Below are positions 8,397 to 17,611 of a DNA stretch of 29,858 bases, one piece after another. The notes beneath the pieces are model-generated. The model was given only the letters and a program-made list of their open reading frames with translations, ran no database searches and had not been told where the DNA came from. Every line of letters starts with the position of its first letter. Within the stretch, counting starts at the first letter, position 1. The stretch is from Flavobacteriaceae bacterium UBA4022. GTDB taxonomy: Bacteria; Bacteroidota; Bacteroidia; Flavobacteriales; Flavobacteriaceae. The stretch covers positions 388 to 30,245 of the forward strand of contig DGAU01000015.1 in the NCBI GenBank assembly GCA_002384055.1, in the 5' to 3' direction. The position numbers were made by a program, and so were the translations under genes.

Positions 8397-11210
8397 TTAG
8401 ATGCTAATGACGTATTCATTGAGGTTAGTATCCCGCTCTAAATCAAGTTTTTTGCGTAAACGATAGCGTTTTATTTCGACACTTCGTGATGAAATGTTAA
8501 GGAGGGGGGCAATCTCTTTTGAGGAGAGATTTAGGCGTAAATATACGCAGAGCTTTAGGTCATTGGGTGTTAGAACAGGATGCTTCTCCTTGAGGCGTGT
8601 AAAGAATTTTTTATCGGCATGATTGAAGGCTTGTTCGAAAAAGGCCCAATCTTCACCGTTATTTATGGCTTTGTCGATGGACTTGAAGATCGTGTTAAGT
8701 TCATCGTTTTGCGGTAGTTGGGTCATTTCTTGTTTGAGCTGGTTCAGGGCCGATGTCTTGCTGATCATGTTCATTGTGGAAATGGCCAGCTCTCTGTTGC
8801 GGGACTCGATATCTTGGTTGAGCTGCTGGTTGCGCAGTGCCATGATTTCTTTTTGATTCGCTAACTCCCGGAGCTCCAGCTCTGCGGTTCGGGCCTTTAA
8901 TATGCGGTCACGCTGCTTTTTATAATAGGAACGGTACAGATAATGCGCTAATATAATCAGCAGAATAAAACAAATAGCATAAAAGGCCAAGGCCGTGCGC
9001 GTTTGATACCAAGGGGCGTTAATCACCAGTGAATAAGCGATGACCGATGGAATAAGTTGCCCGTCATGCCGCGCGCGCACTTCGAAAGTGTAAGCGCCGG
9101 GGGTCAGGTTTTTTATGGCAAACGAACTCTCCGCAGACCATGGGGACCACTTATCGTTGAATGGAGAAATTCGGTGCTGATAAAGTGTTGACGCGAACAA
9201 GCTATAGTCGCTGACATTAAAACTAAATGAGAGGTTATTTTGTGTATAATCCAATTGGGCCCTACGGTTGAGCGCTAAAAGTATTTCATTGCCCAGATTG
9301 TCTTGAGCGGCAACAGAGGTGAGCTGTAATTCATGCAGTAACGCGACATCTGGGCCGTTGATTTGTAATCGTAAATAACCGCTTGCGTTGCCATACAGAA
9401 GGTGCTCCTTGTCCACAAACGTAAGGTTTTCTTGGCCGGTCATGTCGTTGCGAAGCTTTTGGGGCAAAGGGATCTTGGTGATGGCGTATGAGTTGTCGAT
9501 TGGGTCTTTCGCCACATGGGTTAAGTCAGACAGGGTCAAAAACCAGAGACGCTCATAAGGATCGGCAATCATGGTCCCGGTGCTGTACTGTCCTGCATCA
9601 AACAATTTGCTTAACGTACTGTCGCGAGAAAAAGCAATGGGTGCGGTTGGACTGCTATAAACCCCGTGTTGTGCGGTGTAATAGAGATTGCCATCAAAAG
9701 TTTCGAGATCAGAATGTAGGCCTTTTTCGAGCTCAGGAATGAGGTCGTATTGCGTGACATTTTGAAATTGGTTGTCGAGCTTCAAGAGATAAACGCCTTT
9801 ATATTCGTGGCTTACCACAACCTCATGATTGGCTGTAATTTCAAAATCTTTAGAGGAGTAGCTGAAACCCTCTAGTTTGTTGGCCATGGCCCATGTTTGT
9901 TTTGAGGGCTCATATTCCAGGATATAGAGCCCATCGTAGTTGCCTTGTAGGACCTTGTGATCCTGCCCGGGGATCGGTTTGATATCCCACGCGCCGGCAA
10001 TACCCGAAATCTTGATGGCGCGATTGTCCTCAATAATAAAAGTCCCAGAATTATGGCCGCAAAACAAAGTGCCTTTTACAACATTTAAACTCCAAACCTG
10101 GCCTTCCGTTCCGGCAATTCGCTTAAAATTTTGACTGGAATTTGTGGGTTTATAAAAAAGGCCTTGGTTGGTCCCAAGATAAACAGTTTCATTGTGAATT
10201 GCGGAGGCATATGTGGTTCCAAGGGCGCCCTGCTGTTCTACAAATAGGCGGATAGACGAGGCTGTATTTACACAAGAAATCCCATTATCCAAGCCTGTCC
10301 AAATATTGAATTGTCGGTCTTCGAATAAACTCAAGACTGTATTATTGCCTAATCCATTGCTTCGGTTGAGGTGGTAGAGAATAGCGCCAGAAGCACCATC
10401 GATATAGATGAGCCCATCGGCAATAGTGCCAAGCACAAGGTCTCCATTGCTGCGCTGCAAAGAGCTATAAAGGGCTTCCTTCTGTAGTCTTGTGCGGGTC
10501 TCAGGACGCCACGCAATAAGGGCGCCTTGCTGCAACAAATAGATCCCATTGGTTTCGGTAATAAATGCGGGACTGTTATCCAAGATGCAAGCCCCAATAA
10601 TACGGGCTTCCTTGGCTAATGGCGTATCATTAATCATACGTTTTTGCCCATTTCTGATGGTAAACAGGCCCACATTAATGTCCTGAAAATATAACGCATC
10701 ACCAATCAAAAACACTTTACTTAAACTGCTTTGTGCAGTAACAAAGCTCACCTCTTTGCTATTGGTGTCAATCAAAATAATACGGCTTAGCGATTGAACA
10801 ACCAACCACTTATCGTAGGGTAGAATACGCCAAAATTGCTCGTCTTCCAAAGGGGTCAATCCGAGCTCCTTCATCATTGAAGTGTAGGTTAATGTGCCCT
10901 GCTCTGTGGCAGACCAATAACCGAAATCCATATAAAATCCCGTATAGATTTGTTTTCCAATAGAACACACCGAACGCATGATACTTTGATTAGGTGTGGG
11001 GTAAAGACGCCAAGAAGCACCGTTGAATTCAAGCAGACCGTCATTATTCGCGGCATAAATAAAACCGCGTTCTCCTTGGGAAATCATCCAATTTTGATTG
11101 TTCGCCCCATATACATCGGCTGGGTAATTGATGATAGGAGGGAGTTCTTGACCGGATGAATCAAATGAAAACAAAAGGGCGGCCAAAAGCCAAAAGCGCA
11201 AAACGGGCAT
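8397..11210 (-). CDS. Triple-tyrosine (Y_Y_Y) sensor with LuxR-type DNA-binding domain, likely activator of the glucan locus
   Basis: One-component regulator spanning the inner membrane. From the ATG at 11210 the product has 937 residues; a longer frame from a TTG at 11234 adds MASNIPFF and is less likely. A signal peptide (MPVLRFWLLAALLFSF) is followed by a large periplasmic beta-propeller sensor (about 25-650), with repeats such as GLLEFNG, GLFYK and GLYILEY. Next are a Y_Y_Y domain (about 660-735), one transmembrane helix (about 740-762), a coiled coil, and a C-terminal helix-turn-helix (about 877-937) with LTPNDLKLCVYL, SSKEIAPLLNIS and SVEIKRYRLRKKL. There is no histidine kinase or receiver domain, so it is not a hybrid two-component system. 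Its position just upstream of susC on the same strand suggests local control; it may be co-transcribed with the ABC gene 25 bp upstream. Confidence 0.88.
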   Translation of the reverse strand: MPVLRFWLLAALLFSFDSSGQELPPIINYPADVYGANNQNWMISQGERGFIYAANNDGLLEFNGASWRLYPTPNQSIMRSVCSIGKQIYTGFYMDFGYWSATEQGTLTYTSMMKELGLTPLEDEQFWRILPYDKWLVVQSLSRIILIDTNSKEVSFVTAQSSLSKVFLIGDALYFQDINVGLFTIRNGQKRMINDTPLAKEARIIGACILDNSPAFITETNGIYLLQQGALIAWRPETRTRLQKEALYSSLQRSNGDLVLGTIADGLIYIDGASGAILYHLNRSNGLGNNTVLSLFEDRQFNIWTGLDNGISCVNTASSIRLFVEQQGALGTTYASAIHNETVYLGTNQGLFYKPTNSSQNFKRIAGTEGQVWSLNVVKGTLFCGHNSGTFIIEDNRAIKISGIAGAWDIKPIPGQDHKVLQGNYDGLYILEYEPSKQTWAMANKLEGFSYSSKDFEITANHEVVVSHEYKGVYLLKLDNQFQNVTQYDLIPELEKGLHSDLETFDGNLYYTAQHGVYSSPTAPIAFSRDSTLSKLFDAGQYSTGTMIADPYERLWFLTLSDLTHVAKDPIDNSYAITKIPLPQKLRNDMTGQENLTFVDKEHLLYGNASGYLRLQINGPDVALLHELQLTSVAAQDNLGNEILLALNRRAQLDYTQNNLSFSFNVSDYSLFASTLYQHRISPFNDKWSPWSAESSFAIKNLTPGAYTFEVRARHDGQLIPSVIAYSLVINAPWYQTRTALAFYAICFILLIILAHYLYRSYYKKQRDRILKARTAELELRELANQKEIMALRNQQLNQDIESRNRELAISTMNMISKTSALNQLKQEMTQLPQNDELNTIFKSIDKAINNGEDWAFFEQAFNHADKKFFTRLKEKHPVLTPNDLKLCVYLRLNLSSKEIAPLLNISSRSVEIKRYRLRKKLDLERDTNLNEYVISI

Positions 11211-11235
11211 AAAAAAAGGGATATTGGAGGCCAAT

Positions 11236-12180
11236 TTAAGGCTTAATTTTTAATAAAGCCAAAAAACAAGGAGCCCCTATTTTTAAGGATTTGTGGTGGG
11301 CAAAATAAACCGTGCCAAAAGCGGATGCTCCTGCCACAAGGGTAAAGGGCCCCTTAAAATAATTGTGTGTGACCCTAACCGCCAAAGGAGATGTTTTATT
11401 TGTTCGCTTGAGCTGATGGGGCAAGAGGAAGTGTTCTTCATCATCGAAAACACCCCTTGGAACATGGCTGAATTCACCAAAAAAACCAGCCAAATAAGCG
11501 CTAGATAAGGAACGATATAGGGCTCTTGGAGCCGCCTGAGTCGTCATGGTGCCTTCACCAAGAACCACGATGGAATCGGCAAAGGCCAGCGCCTCCTCCG
11601 CATCGTGGGTAGCGGTAATGCAGGTCGTTTTTGTTGTTTTGAGGTAATGGTACAAGGAGCGGCGCAGCTTCGTGCGCAGGTGCATATCTATGTGACTGAA
11701 GGGCTCATCCAAAAGCAATACCTCTGGCTCAACCGCAAGAGCTTTTGCAAGGGCGACGCGTTGCTTTTGACCACCACTCAGCGTTTTCACTAATTGGTCT
11801 TTTTGTTTGGTGAGTCCAACAACATGCAGCAATTCATTAATCCGCGCAGATCGCTTGCGCTGATTAAAACGCGGCAGGTGTGTCGCAATATTATCAGCCA
11901 CCGAAGTCACAGGCATGAGGTCAAATTCTTGTGCCACAAGTTTCATGTTGGGCGCCCCAGGAATCAAAACAGATTCTGGTCCTAAAACAGGCTTGTTGTT
12001 CCAAGTAATGGCCCCGTTTTCCAGGGTCAGCAGACCATAGATAAGATGTAAAAGCGTTGTTTTTCCACAGCCACTCTCGCCCAATATAGCCACATGCTCA
12101 CCTAGTGCTGCATGGAGCTGTATGTGGCTCAAGATGTTTTTGTCTTGATAAGAAAACGAATCGATTGTGGCTTGCAGCAT
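11236..12180 (-). CDS. ABC transporter ATP-binding protein, PotA/FbpC-like, without adjacent permease
   Basis: Product of 314 residues with a complete ATPase domain: Walker A GESGCGKT (34-41), Q-loop Gln84, signature LSGGQ (134-138), Walker B VLLLDE (154-159) and switch His192. The C-terminal 90 residues or so look like the regulatory/TOBE-type extension of importers such as PotA or FbpC. No permease or binding-protein gene is in the window, so the partner must be encoded elsewhere or absent, and the substrate is unknown. It lies 24 bp after the peptidase gene and 25 bp before the ATG of the regulator, suggesting one transcript. ATPase assignment is firm; an import role is inferred from domain layout. 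Confidence 0.9.
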   Translation of the reverse strand: MLQATIDSFSYQDKNILSHIQLHAALGEHVAILGESGCGKTTLLHLIYGLLTLENGAITWNNKPVLGPESVLIPGAPNMKLVAQEFDLMPVTSVADNIATHLPRFNQRKRSARINELLHVVGLTKQKDQLVKTLSGGQKQRVALAKALAVEPEVLLLDEPFSHIDMHLRTKLRRSLYHYLKTTKTTCITATHDAEEALAFADSIVVLGEGTMTTQAAPRALYRSLSSAYLAGFFGEFSHVPRGVFDDEEHFLLPHQLKRTNKTSPLAVRVTHNYFKGPFTLVAGASAFGTVYFAHHKSLKIGAPCFLALLKIKP

Positions 12181-12204
12181 CAGGTGATCTTGTCTAGGAC
12201 CAGG

Positions 12205-14364
12205 TTAAGTCTTGAGCCGCGCATGCACCTCTTCAGGCAAGACGCGATAGCCCATATGAAATAGCGTAAACCCAAAAATGTCGGCGTATTGTTCGATGGT
12301 CTTGCTTACCGGGGTGCCGGCGCCGTGACCCGCATCCGTCTCAATCCGGATCAATACGGGCGCGTCACCTGATTGCTTGGCTTGTAATTCTGCCGCAAAT
12401 TTAAAACTATGTGCGGGAACCACTCGATCATCGTGATCACCCGTAGTGACAAGTGTTGCGGGATAAGCGACACCTTGCTTGACATTGTGGACCGGAGAAT
12501 AATTTAGCAAATAATCAAACATTTCTGGGCTGTCTTCTGCCGTACCATAATCGTACCCCCATCCCGCACCTGCCGTAAAGGTATGGTAGCGGAGCATGTC
12601 CAATACCCCAACAGCAGGCAAAGCGACTTTCATAAGATCGGGGCGCTGGGTCATCACAGCACCGACCAATAGACCGCCATTAGAGCCACCGCGAATCGCG
12701 AGATAATCCTTGCTGGTATAATTGTTTTCGGTCAGGTATTCAGCGGCCGCGATAAAATCGTCAAACACATTTTGCTTTTGCATTTGTGTCCCCGCATCGT
12801 GCCAGGTTTTTCCATACTCTCCTCCTCCACGGATATTAGGAACGGCGTAAACCCCGCCTTGCTCTAACCAAACCGCATTGACAATACTAAAGGAGGGGGT
12901 TAGGCTGATATTGAATCCGCCATATCCATATAGAATAGTAGGGTTTTTCCCGTCGCGTTTGAGTCCTTTCTTATAGGTAATGATCATCGGAACCTTAGTG
13001 CCATCTTTTGAGGTATAAAAAACTTGATCACTGGTGTATGCTTCGGGATTAAAATCGATGGCAGGCTGAATATACAATTCAGAGGTGCCTTCTGCTATTG
13101 CCATTTTAAAGACACTACCAGGCGTGGTATAATTGGTAAACGAATAGTAGAGTTCGGTGTCCGTTTTTCTGGCGCTAAATCCGCCAGCGCTCCCCAGACC
13201 GGGTAATTCTATCTCACGCACCAAGACACCGCTTATATCGTATTGATAAACTTTTGACAGGGCATCGACCATGTATTCGGCAAAAAAGAAGCCTCCGGCT
13301 GTTGAGGTTGATAAAACATGCTTTGTTTCTGGAATCACATCTTCCCAATGCTCTGGGCTAGGTTTGTCAATCGTTGTCTTTACAATGCGTTTGTTGGGCG
13401 CATCGAGATTCGTGTTCAAAAACAAGGTGCTTCCTTGTGTTTCGATCACATATGTGTCGCTGTCGCTGTGGTCCAGAATAGTTATGAAGCCTTTTTCAGG
13501 GCGTTTGAAGTCGTGGACAAAAAGTTTATTGCCCGAAGTTGCGTTGCTGGCCGTCACAACCAAATAACGCTGGTCTTCAGTTACGCCACCACTAACATAC
13601 CGGTACTTGGCCTCGGCCTCGCCGCCAAAAACCAGGACATCGTCTTTCTGGCTAGTTCCCATGGCGTGATAATAAAGCTTATGTCGGTCTGTTTTTTCTG
13701 AGAGTTCGCTTCCTTTGGGCTTGTCATAGCTCGAGTAATAAAAGCCGCTATCGCCTTTCCAAGAAAGCCCACTAAACTTGACTTCAGCGATGGTATCACC
13801 CACAAGTGTCTTGGTTTTGGTGTCCATAACCAAGACTTTCCGCCAATCACTACCCCCTTCAGAAATACTGTACGCGGCTAAAGTGCCTTTTTTTGAAAAG
13901 CTCACCCCGCCCAAGGATATTGTGCCGTCTTCTCTAAATCCATTAGGGTCTAAAAAAACTTCGGCCGCCTCGGCAGAGCCGCCATTGGCGTAGCGGTATA
14001 AGACATATTGATTTTGAAGTCCATTATTTTTATAGAAATACGTATAATCGCCCTCCACAAAGGGTGCAGTAATTTTTTCATAATTCCACAAACTCGTGAG
14101 GCGTTCCTTGAGTTCAGAACGAAATGGAATCTGCTCCAAATGACCCAAGGTCGTTTTGTTTTGCTGCGTTACCCATGCTTCTGTTTCTTGACTGAGGTCG
14201 TCTTCGAGCCAACGGTAAGGATCGGCAATTGTGGTTTCGAAGTAAGTGTCAAGGGTATCGACCCTTTTGGTTTCTGGGTAGTCCAACGGAGTAAAACTAG
14301 TTTTCTGTGGGCTGTTGCAGCTCATGGCGATGATCATTACAAGGAATAGAGAGAGGTGTTTCAT
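12205..14364 (-). CDS. Prolyl oligopeptidase family S9 lipoprotein
   Basis: Serine peptidase that cleaves short peptides after proline. The product has 719 residues, close to the family norm of about 700. A lipobox at IIAMSC (Cys16) suggests a membrane-anchored periplasmic or surface enzyme. The N-terminal part has DPYRWLEDD and a seven-bladed propeller. The catalytic alpha/beta-hydrolase domain starts near residue 440 and has GYGGFNISLTPSF, NIRGGGEYG, GGSNGG with nucleophile Ser561, DHDDRVVP (643-650) with the catalytic Asp, and DAGHGAG with His680. The triad therefore looks intact. The gene heads a same-strand run with the ABC ATPase and the regulator. A role in peptide nutrition is likely; a link to glycan use is not evident. 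Confidence 0.95.
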   Translation of the reverse strand: MKHLSLFLVMIIAMSCNSPQKTSFTPLDYPETKRVDTLDTYFETTIADPYRWLEDDLSQETEAWVTQQNKTTLGHLEQIPFRSELKERLTSLWNYEKITAPFVEGDYTYFYKNNGLQNQYVLYRYANGGSAEAAEVFLDPNGFREDGTISLGGVSFSKKGTLAAYSISEGGSDWRKVLVMDTKTKTLVGDTIAEVKFSGLSWKGDSGFYYSSYDKPKGSELSEKTDRHKLYYHAMGTSQKDDVLVFGGEAEAKYRYVSGGVTEDQRYLVVTASNATSGNKLFVHDFKRPEKGFITILDHSDSDTYVIETQGSTLFLNTNLDAPNKRIVKTTIDKPSPEHWEDVIPETKHVLSTSTAGGFFFAEYMVDALSKVYQYDISGVLVREIELPGLGSAGGFSARKTDTELYYSFTNYTTPGSVFKMAIAEGTSELYIQPAIDFNPEAYTSDQVFYTSKDGTKVPMIITYKKGLKRDGKNPTILYGYGGFNISLTPSFSIVNAVWLEQGGVYAVPNIRGGGEYGKTWHDAGTQMQKQNVFDDFIAAAEYLTENNYTSKDYLAIRGGSNGGLLVGAVMTQRPDLMKVALPAVGVLDMLRYHTFTAGAGWGYDYGTAEDSPEMFDYLLNYSPVHNVKQGVAYPATLVTTGDHDDRVVPAHSFKFAAELQAKQSGDAPVLIRIETDAGHGAGTPVSKTIEQYADIFGFTLFHMGYRVLPEEVHARLKT

Positions 14365-14385
14365 ATGTGGCGAGAATAAGAAAGC

Positions 14386-14393
14386 TAAAGATA
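14386..14393 (-). promoter_or_regulatory. Possible -7 box before the prolyl oligopeptidase gene
   Basis: The minus strand reads TATCTTTA, seven of eight matches to TAnnTTTG, 21 bp before the ATG at 14364, in the short gap between the peptidase gene and the upstream terminator. No clear TTTG was found at the proper distance, so confidence is low. Confidence 0.3.
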
Positions 14394-14436
14394 ACGAATA
14401 TTCACAGGCATTACGGGGGTGCTAGGGGATTTTGCC

Positions 14437-14464
14437 AAAAAAAAAGCCGCCCATTTTGGGCGGC
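14437..14464 (-). terminator. Intrinsic terminator of the cytochrome/FG-GAP operon
   Basis: On the minus strand GCCGCCC, a 5-base loop (AAAAT) and GGGCGGC form a perfect 7-bp GC-rich stem, followed directly by nine T. It lies 20 bp after the stop codon of the FG-GAP gene and separates that operon from the prolyl oligopeptidase gene. This is the clearest terminator in the window. Confidence 0.9.
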
Positions 14465-14484
14465 CTATGCTCTATATTCAGAGG

Positions 14485-16083
14485 TTATCTTTTGATAAAC
14501 TGCTGACTGTTAACCGACGATCCATTGGTAAGACGCACGACATAAGTGCCTTGAGCCAATGTGCTGACGTTAATTTGTCCGGAACCTAAACTACCGTTCA
14601 AAACAACTTTGCCTTGCATGTCAAACACATCGTATTGTGCTAGAGTAAACGGCGTGGTTCCTGTAATAGTGATCAAGTCTTTTGCTGGGTTTGGCGAAAC
14701 AATCAGCTGGATACCCGTATGGTCTTGGGTGCCCAAAGTCGTTGAGCCTTCTACAATAACAATTGTTTGGTCTACGGCGACATCTTCCAAAACATCAACA
14801 ATGCCAGAAGGCCATGTAATGGTGACAATAGCGATTTCGGTATCTTGGCCCAAACCAAAGTGTGTGTTTAGGGTACTCATAAGGCGAAAACCCTCACCAC
14901 TGCGGACATCTCTAATCTGTGTGCCCAAACCAGAAGTCAGGCTTACGCGCGCCCCTATTCCGTTACGGTTGCTTTGTACTCCAACCGTATTAATGGTCAG
15001 GTAATGGTTTGTGTTACCGTTGTTTTTGAAGATGGTGCTACCGGTAAAAGAGTCAACAAACCCATCATTATTGAGGTCTCCAAAAGCACCGTTGTTACTT
15101 GGTAATAAGTCGGTTTCGAGGGTAAAGGTCATATCGCCATTATTAAAGAAAATATTCCCATTAGAGACAATGTCTATATAACCGTCGTTATCAAAATCGT
15201 AAGCACAATTCTCGATCCCGGTGGTTGTTAAATCTTCAACACCAGAGCCTGCAGTAACATTGGTAAAGGTTCCATCTCCATTGTTGGTCATTAATTTATG
15301 CTCAGGATCTACGCTATTGCCTACAAAAACATCCATATATCCGTCATTGTTGTAATCTCCCCAAGCAGAAGACCACGTAGACATGGCGTCAGCTACACCA
15401 GCGGTAGCACCAATTTCAATAAAGGAGCCTGCCCCGTCGTTTTGGTGTAATTGATCAGTTCTGCGATCTGGCCCACCACCGCACTTGGCGTTGAACATAT
15501 CCATATCTCCGTCGTTGTCAAAATCGATCCAGACAGATCCATAATGCCCGCCGGTAGGATAGTCTCCGATACCTCCTTGATTGAAGGTAAAGTTGCCAAA
15601 ACCATCATTAATATAATAGACATTAGGCTCAACGTCATGACAGACAAAGGCGTCTAGGTGACCGTCGTTATTTATGTCAACGAAATTAGAGCGTTGCGAA
15701 AAAACATATTGAGGAAAAGAAACCTCGTCAAAACCTGTTCCGTTTGCGTTTGCGCGCATAAACGTCACGCCATTTCCCCCACCATAAAGTAAGTCAGTGT
15801 AGCCATTTCCATCATAATCAGCCGCGGCGAGACTCCAAGAGGGCAAGTTGTCGGCAGGCGTGGTGAATAAAACATCTTCGATGAACGTTCCGTCGGGTTG
15901 TTGATAAAAAACCTGGACGGAAGAAGTCGCCACAGAGATAATATCATCCAAAAAGTCACCATTCATATCGACAACTGCCCGATCAGATCGGTTGGTGCCA
16001 ATACCTTGAGTTGAAAACGTAACTTGGCTCATCCCAATTACAGAGAAAAGCAGAGCGGATGCAAGGGTTAATTTTAGTTTCAT
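14485..16083 (-). CDS. FG-GAP/VCBS repeat protein with ASPIC/UnbV domain and T9SS type A sorting domain
   Basis: Secreted beta-propeller protein. From the ATG at 16083 it has 532 residues with signal peptide MKLKLTLASALLFSVIGMSQ. A longer frame from 16140 would overlap the upstream gene and start with unlikely sequence. At least six calcium-loop motifs of the DxDNDGxxD type are visible (for example DYDGNGYTD, DFDNDGDMD, DLNNDGFVD), marking FG-GAP/VCBS blades. An ASPIC/UnbV domain follows at about 355-445, with NGIGARV, RSGEGF and HFGLG. The last 75 residues or so (SPNPAKD ... GTYVVRL ... QQFIKR) are a type A C-terminal signal for the type IX secretion system. The gene starts 23 bp after the cytochrome stop. 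Eukaryotic and bacterial CRTAC1-like proteins share this domain pair, but the molecular role is not known. Confidence 0.92.
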   Translation of the reverse strand: MKLKLTLASALLFSVIGMSQVTFSTQGIGTNRSDRAVVDMNGDFLDDIISVATSSVQVFYQQPDGTFIEDVLFTTPADNLPSWSLAAADYDGNGYTDLLYGGGNGVTFMRANANGTGFDEVSFPQYVFSQRSNFVDINNDGHLDAFVCHDVEPNVYYINDGFGNFTFNQGGIGDYPTGGHYGSVWIDFDNDGDMDMFNAKCGGGPDRRTDQLHQNDGAGSFIEIGATAGVADAMSTWSSAWGDYNNDGYMDVFVGNSVDPEHKLMTNNGDGTFTNVTAGSGVEDLTTTGIENCAYDFDNDGYIDIVSNGNIFFNNGDMTFTLETDLLPSNNGAFGDLNNDGFVDSFTGSTIFKNNGNTNHYLTINTVGVQSNRNGIGARVSLTSGLGTQIRDVRSGEGFRLMSTLNTHFGLGQDTEIAIVTITWPSGIVDVLEDVAVDQTIVIVEGSTTLGTQDHTGIQLIVSPNPAKDLITITGTTPFTLAQYDVFDMQGKVVLNGSLGSGQINVSTLAQGTYVVRLTNGSSVNSQQFIKR

Positions 16084-16106
16084 AGGGGTGATTATTAAAG
16101 CCTGAA

Positions 16107-17513
16107 TTAGTCGCAGGCAGGGGTTAAATTTAATATCCATTGTTCGATAAAAAGGAGTGCTTCATCATGCCTTAAGGTACGACCAAGCAAGGGCATTCTA
16201 TACTCTTCGAGGGTCGTATGCAGACGAAAGTACAAAATTGAATTTAAAGTATCTCCAGGTTCAATGATCTTATCGTTCTCATAACCAGGAATTGGCGTGT
16301 CGGGATCTACACACACCCCCAGATTAGCGAGGTCATGACTCAAATTAAAATTCATGCGTAAACTGCGGTAGTCACAATGCCCGCTGTCGCTGTGGCAACT
16401 CGAGCAGTTGATATCAAAATAAGAGCGCACACGCAAGTCTAGAGGCTCCGTGGCATCTGACCAATCCACAACCGTTTCAATGCTTTGGGGCAAAGAATTA
16501 TCGAGATAGCCCATTTCTTGCCATTTTTGGAGCTGGTTTGACGCCCCATCGGCATAGTCAAACAGGCCGTTAAGGCCCTGAGGTTTGGGGCCGATTGGGG
16601 TGGCTAATTCATAAAACTTGTGACAGGTATAGCACTGGCTCTGAGAAGGCACACGATAGTTGACCTCTTTGGCCACACCATTTTCTAGCCATTCGACAGG
16701 GATATTGGCGCCATAACCATCGACGTCTAAATAAGCCTCTTGTTGTGCTTCATCCCAGATATACTCGGCGAATATCCAGCCGGTTTCTTGTTTGATGAGC
16801 AAGCGCGTTTCGATAATTTTTGTCTCTATTGCCGGCAAAACATTGTTGTAATAGAAGGCCTTGATTAGGACGCTACCCGTGGGAAAATCGAGCAAAACAG
16901 CATCCGACACATAAGAGGCACTCGTATTGTTGGGCATCCATACAAATCTTTTTTTCTTGGCATAGTCACTGAACAATGCGCTGATAGGCTCATAAGGCAA
17001 TACACCATAAACAGGGCTGAGGTCCGACATTGGTCCTTCAAAAAAATTATAGTCGGAAAGTTTGGGGTAAGGCACACTACTTAAATCCAATTGCACAGGA
17101 GAAAAAGGCAAGACGGTTATGGTGATTGAAGCCGTACTGCACTGCTGACCAGAAGCATCACAAACGGTATAGGTGAAAACATCATCCCCAATAGAGGCCC
17201 CTGATGGGGTGTATATGAGTTCTTGTTGGGCCAAATCTTGCCCGTTGCCATGAGTCGAAATGGCAGCGATCCCTTTGCTTGGCGTACTGAATTCAACAGT
17301 TCCAGCCTCTGGAATATTATTATCATTGACAAAAATATTCAGATTAAGCGTGGCATTTTGATAGACTTGACCACTGTCGGGCGTTGTATTGATCGCCAAA
17401 GGGGTATAACCATCATCATCCGAATTACAGCCCGCAAACAGAGCGAAGCCCGCACAAAGAGCGAGCACCTTGCGGCTATAGAAACGTGAGATATGTAAGT
17501 GCTTATAGGTCAT
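16107..17513 (-). CDS. Di-haem c-type cytochrome lipoprotein, SO_2930/HNE_0200-like
   Basis: From the ATG at 17513 the product has 468 residues and begins MTYKHLHISRFYSRK. The longer frame to 17609 adds 32 residues that spoil the signal peptide, and I reject it. The lipobox is FAGC (Cys29), then NSDDD. A cadherin/Ig-like domain with DDVFTYTVCD spans about 40-135. Two haem c motifs are present: CYTCH (294-298) and CSSCH (370-374), and YRMPLLG near Met440 may give an axial ligand. The layout PYEPISALFSDYAKKKRFVWMP, then CYTCH, then CSSCH, matches my memory of the SO_2930 family of di-haem cytochromes. Likely an envelope electron-transfer protein. It is 98 bp downstream of asd and 23 bp upstream of the FG-GAP gene, with which it forms an operon. 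Redox partner and substrate are unknown. Confidence 0.85.
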   Translation of the reverse strand: MTYKHLHISRFYSRKVLALCAGFALFAGCNSDDDGYTPLAINTTPDSGQVYQNATLNLNIFVNDNNIPEAGTVEFSTPSKGIAAISTHGNGQDLAQQELIYTPSGASIGDDVFTYTVCDASGQQCSTASITITVLPFSPVQLDLSSVPYPKLSDYNFFEGPMSDLSPVYGVLPYEPISALFSDYAKKKRFVWMPNNTSASYVSDAVLLDFPTGSVLIKAFYYNNVLPAIETKIIETRLLIKQETGWIFAEYIWDEAQQEAYLDVDGYGANIPVEWLENGVAKEVNYRVPSQSQCYTCHKFYELATPIGPKPQGLNGLFDYADGASNQLQKWQEMGYLDNSLPQSIETVVDWSDATEPLDLRVRSYFDINCSSCHSDSGHCDYRSLRMNFNLSHDLANLGVCVDPDTPIPGYENDKIIEPGDTLNSILYFRLHTTLEEYRMPLLGRTLRHDEALLFIEQWILNLTPACD

Positions 17514-17571
17514 TGAAATGAGCCTAAAAATAGGAAAAAATAACGAGAAAAAATGAAAATAATAAAGCCTG

Positions 17572-17607
17572 AAAAAAGAAGCCACTGCTGAATCAACAGA
17601 CATTGGC
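17572..17607 (-). terminator. Possible terminator after asd
   Basis: On the minus strand GCCA and TGGC bracket an inner CTG/CAG pairing (17581-17607), followed by a T-rich tract TTCTTTTTT. It starts 4 bp after the asd stop codon. The stem is interrupted, so it is only a candidate. It would separate the housekeeping run from the cytochrome operon. Confidence 0.35.
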
Positions 17608-17611
17608 ACTG

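Noticed and set aside
16084..16140. N-terminal extension of the FG-GAP protein overlapping the cytochrome gene
   Set aside because: The ATG at 16083 starts directly with a normal signal peptide, 23 bp after the upstream stop.
17514..17609. N-terminal extension of the cytochrome lipoprotein
   Set aside because: It would put a long aromatic stretch ahead of a good lipoprotein signal peptide that begins at the ATG at 17513.
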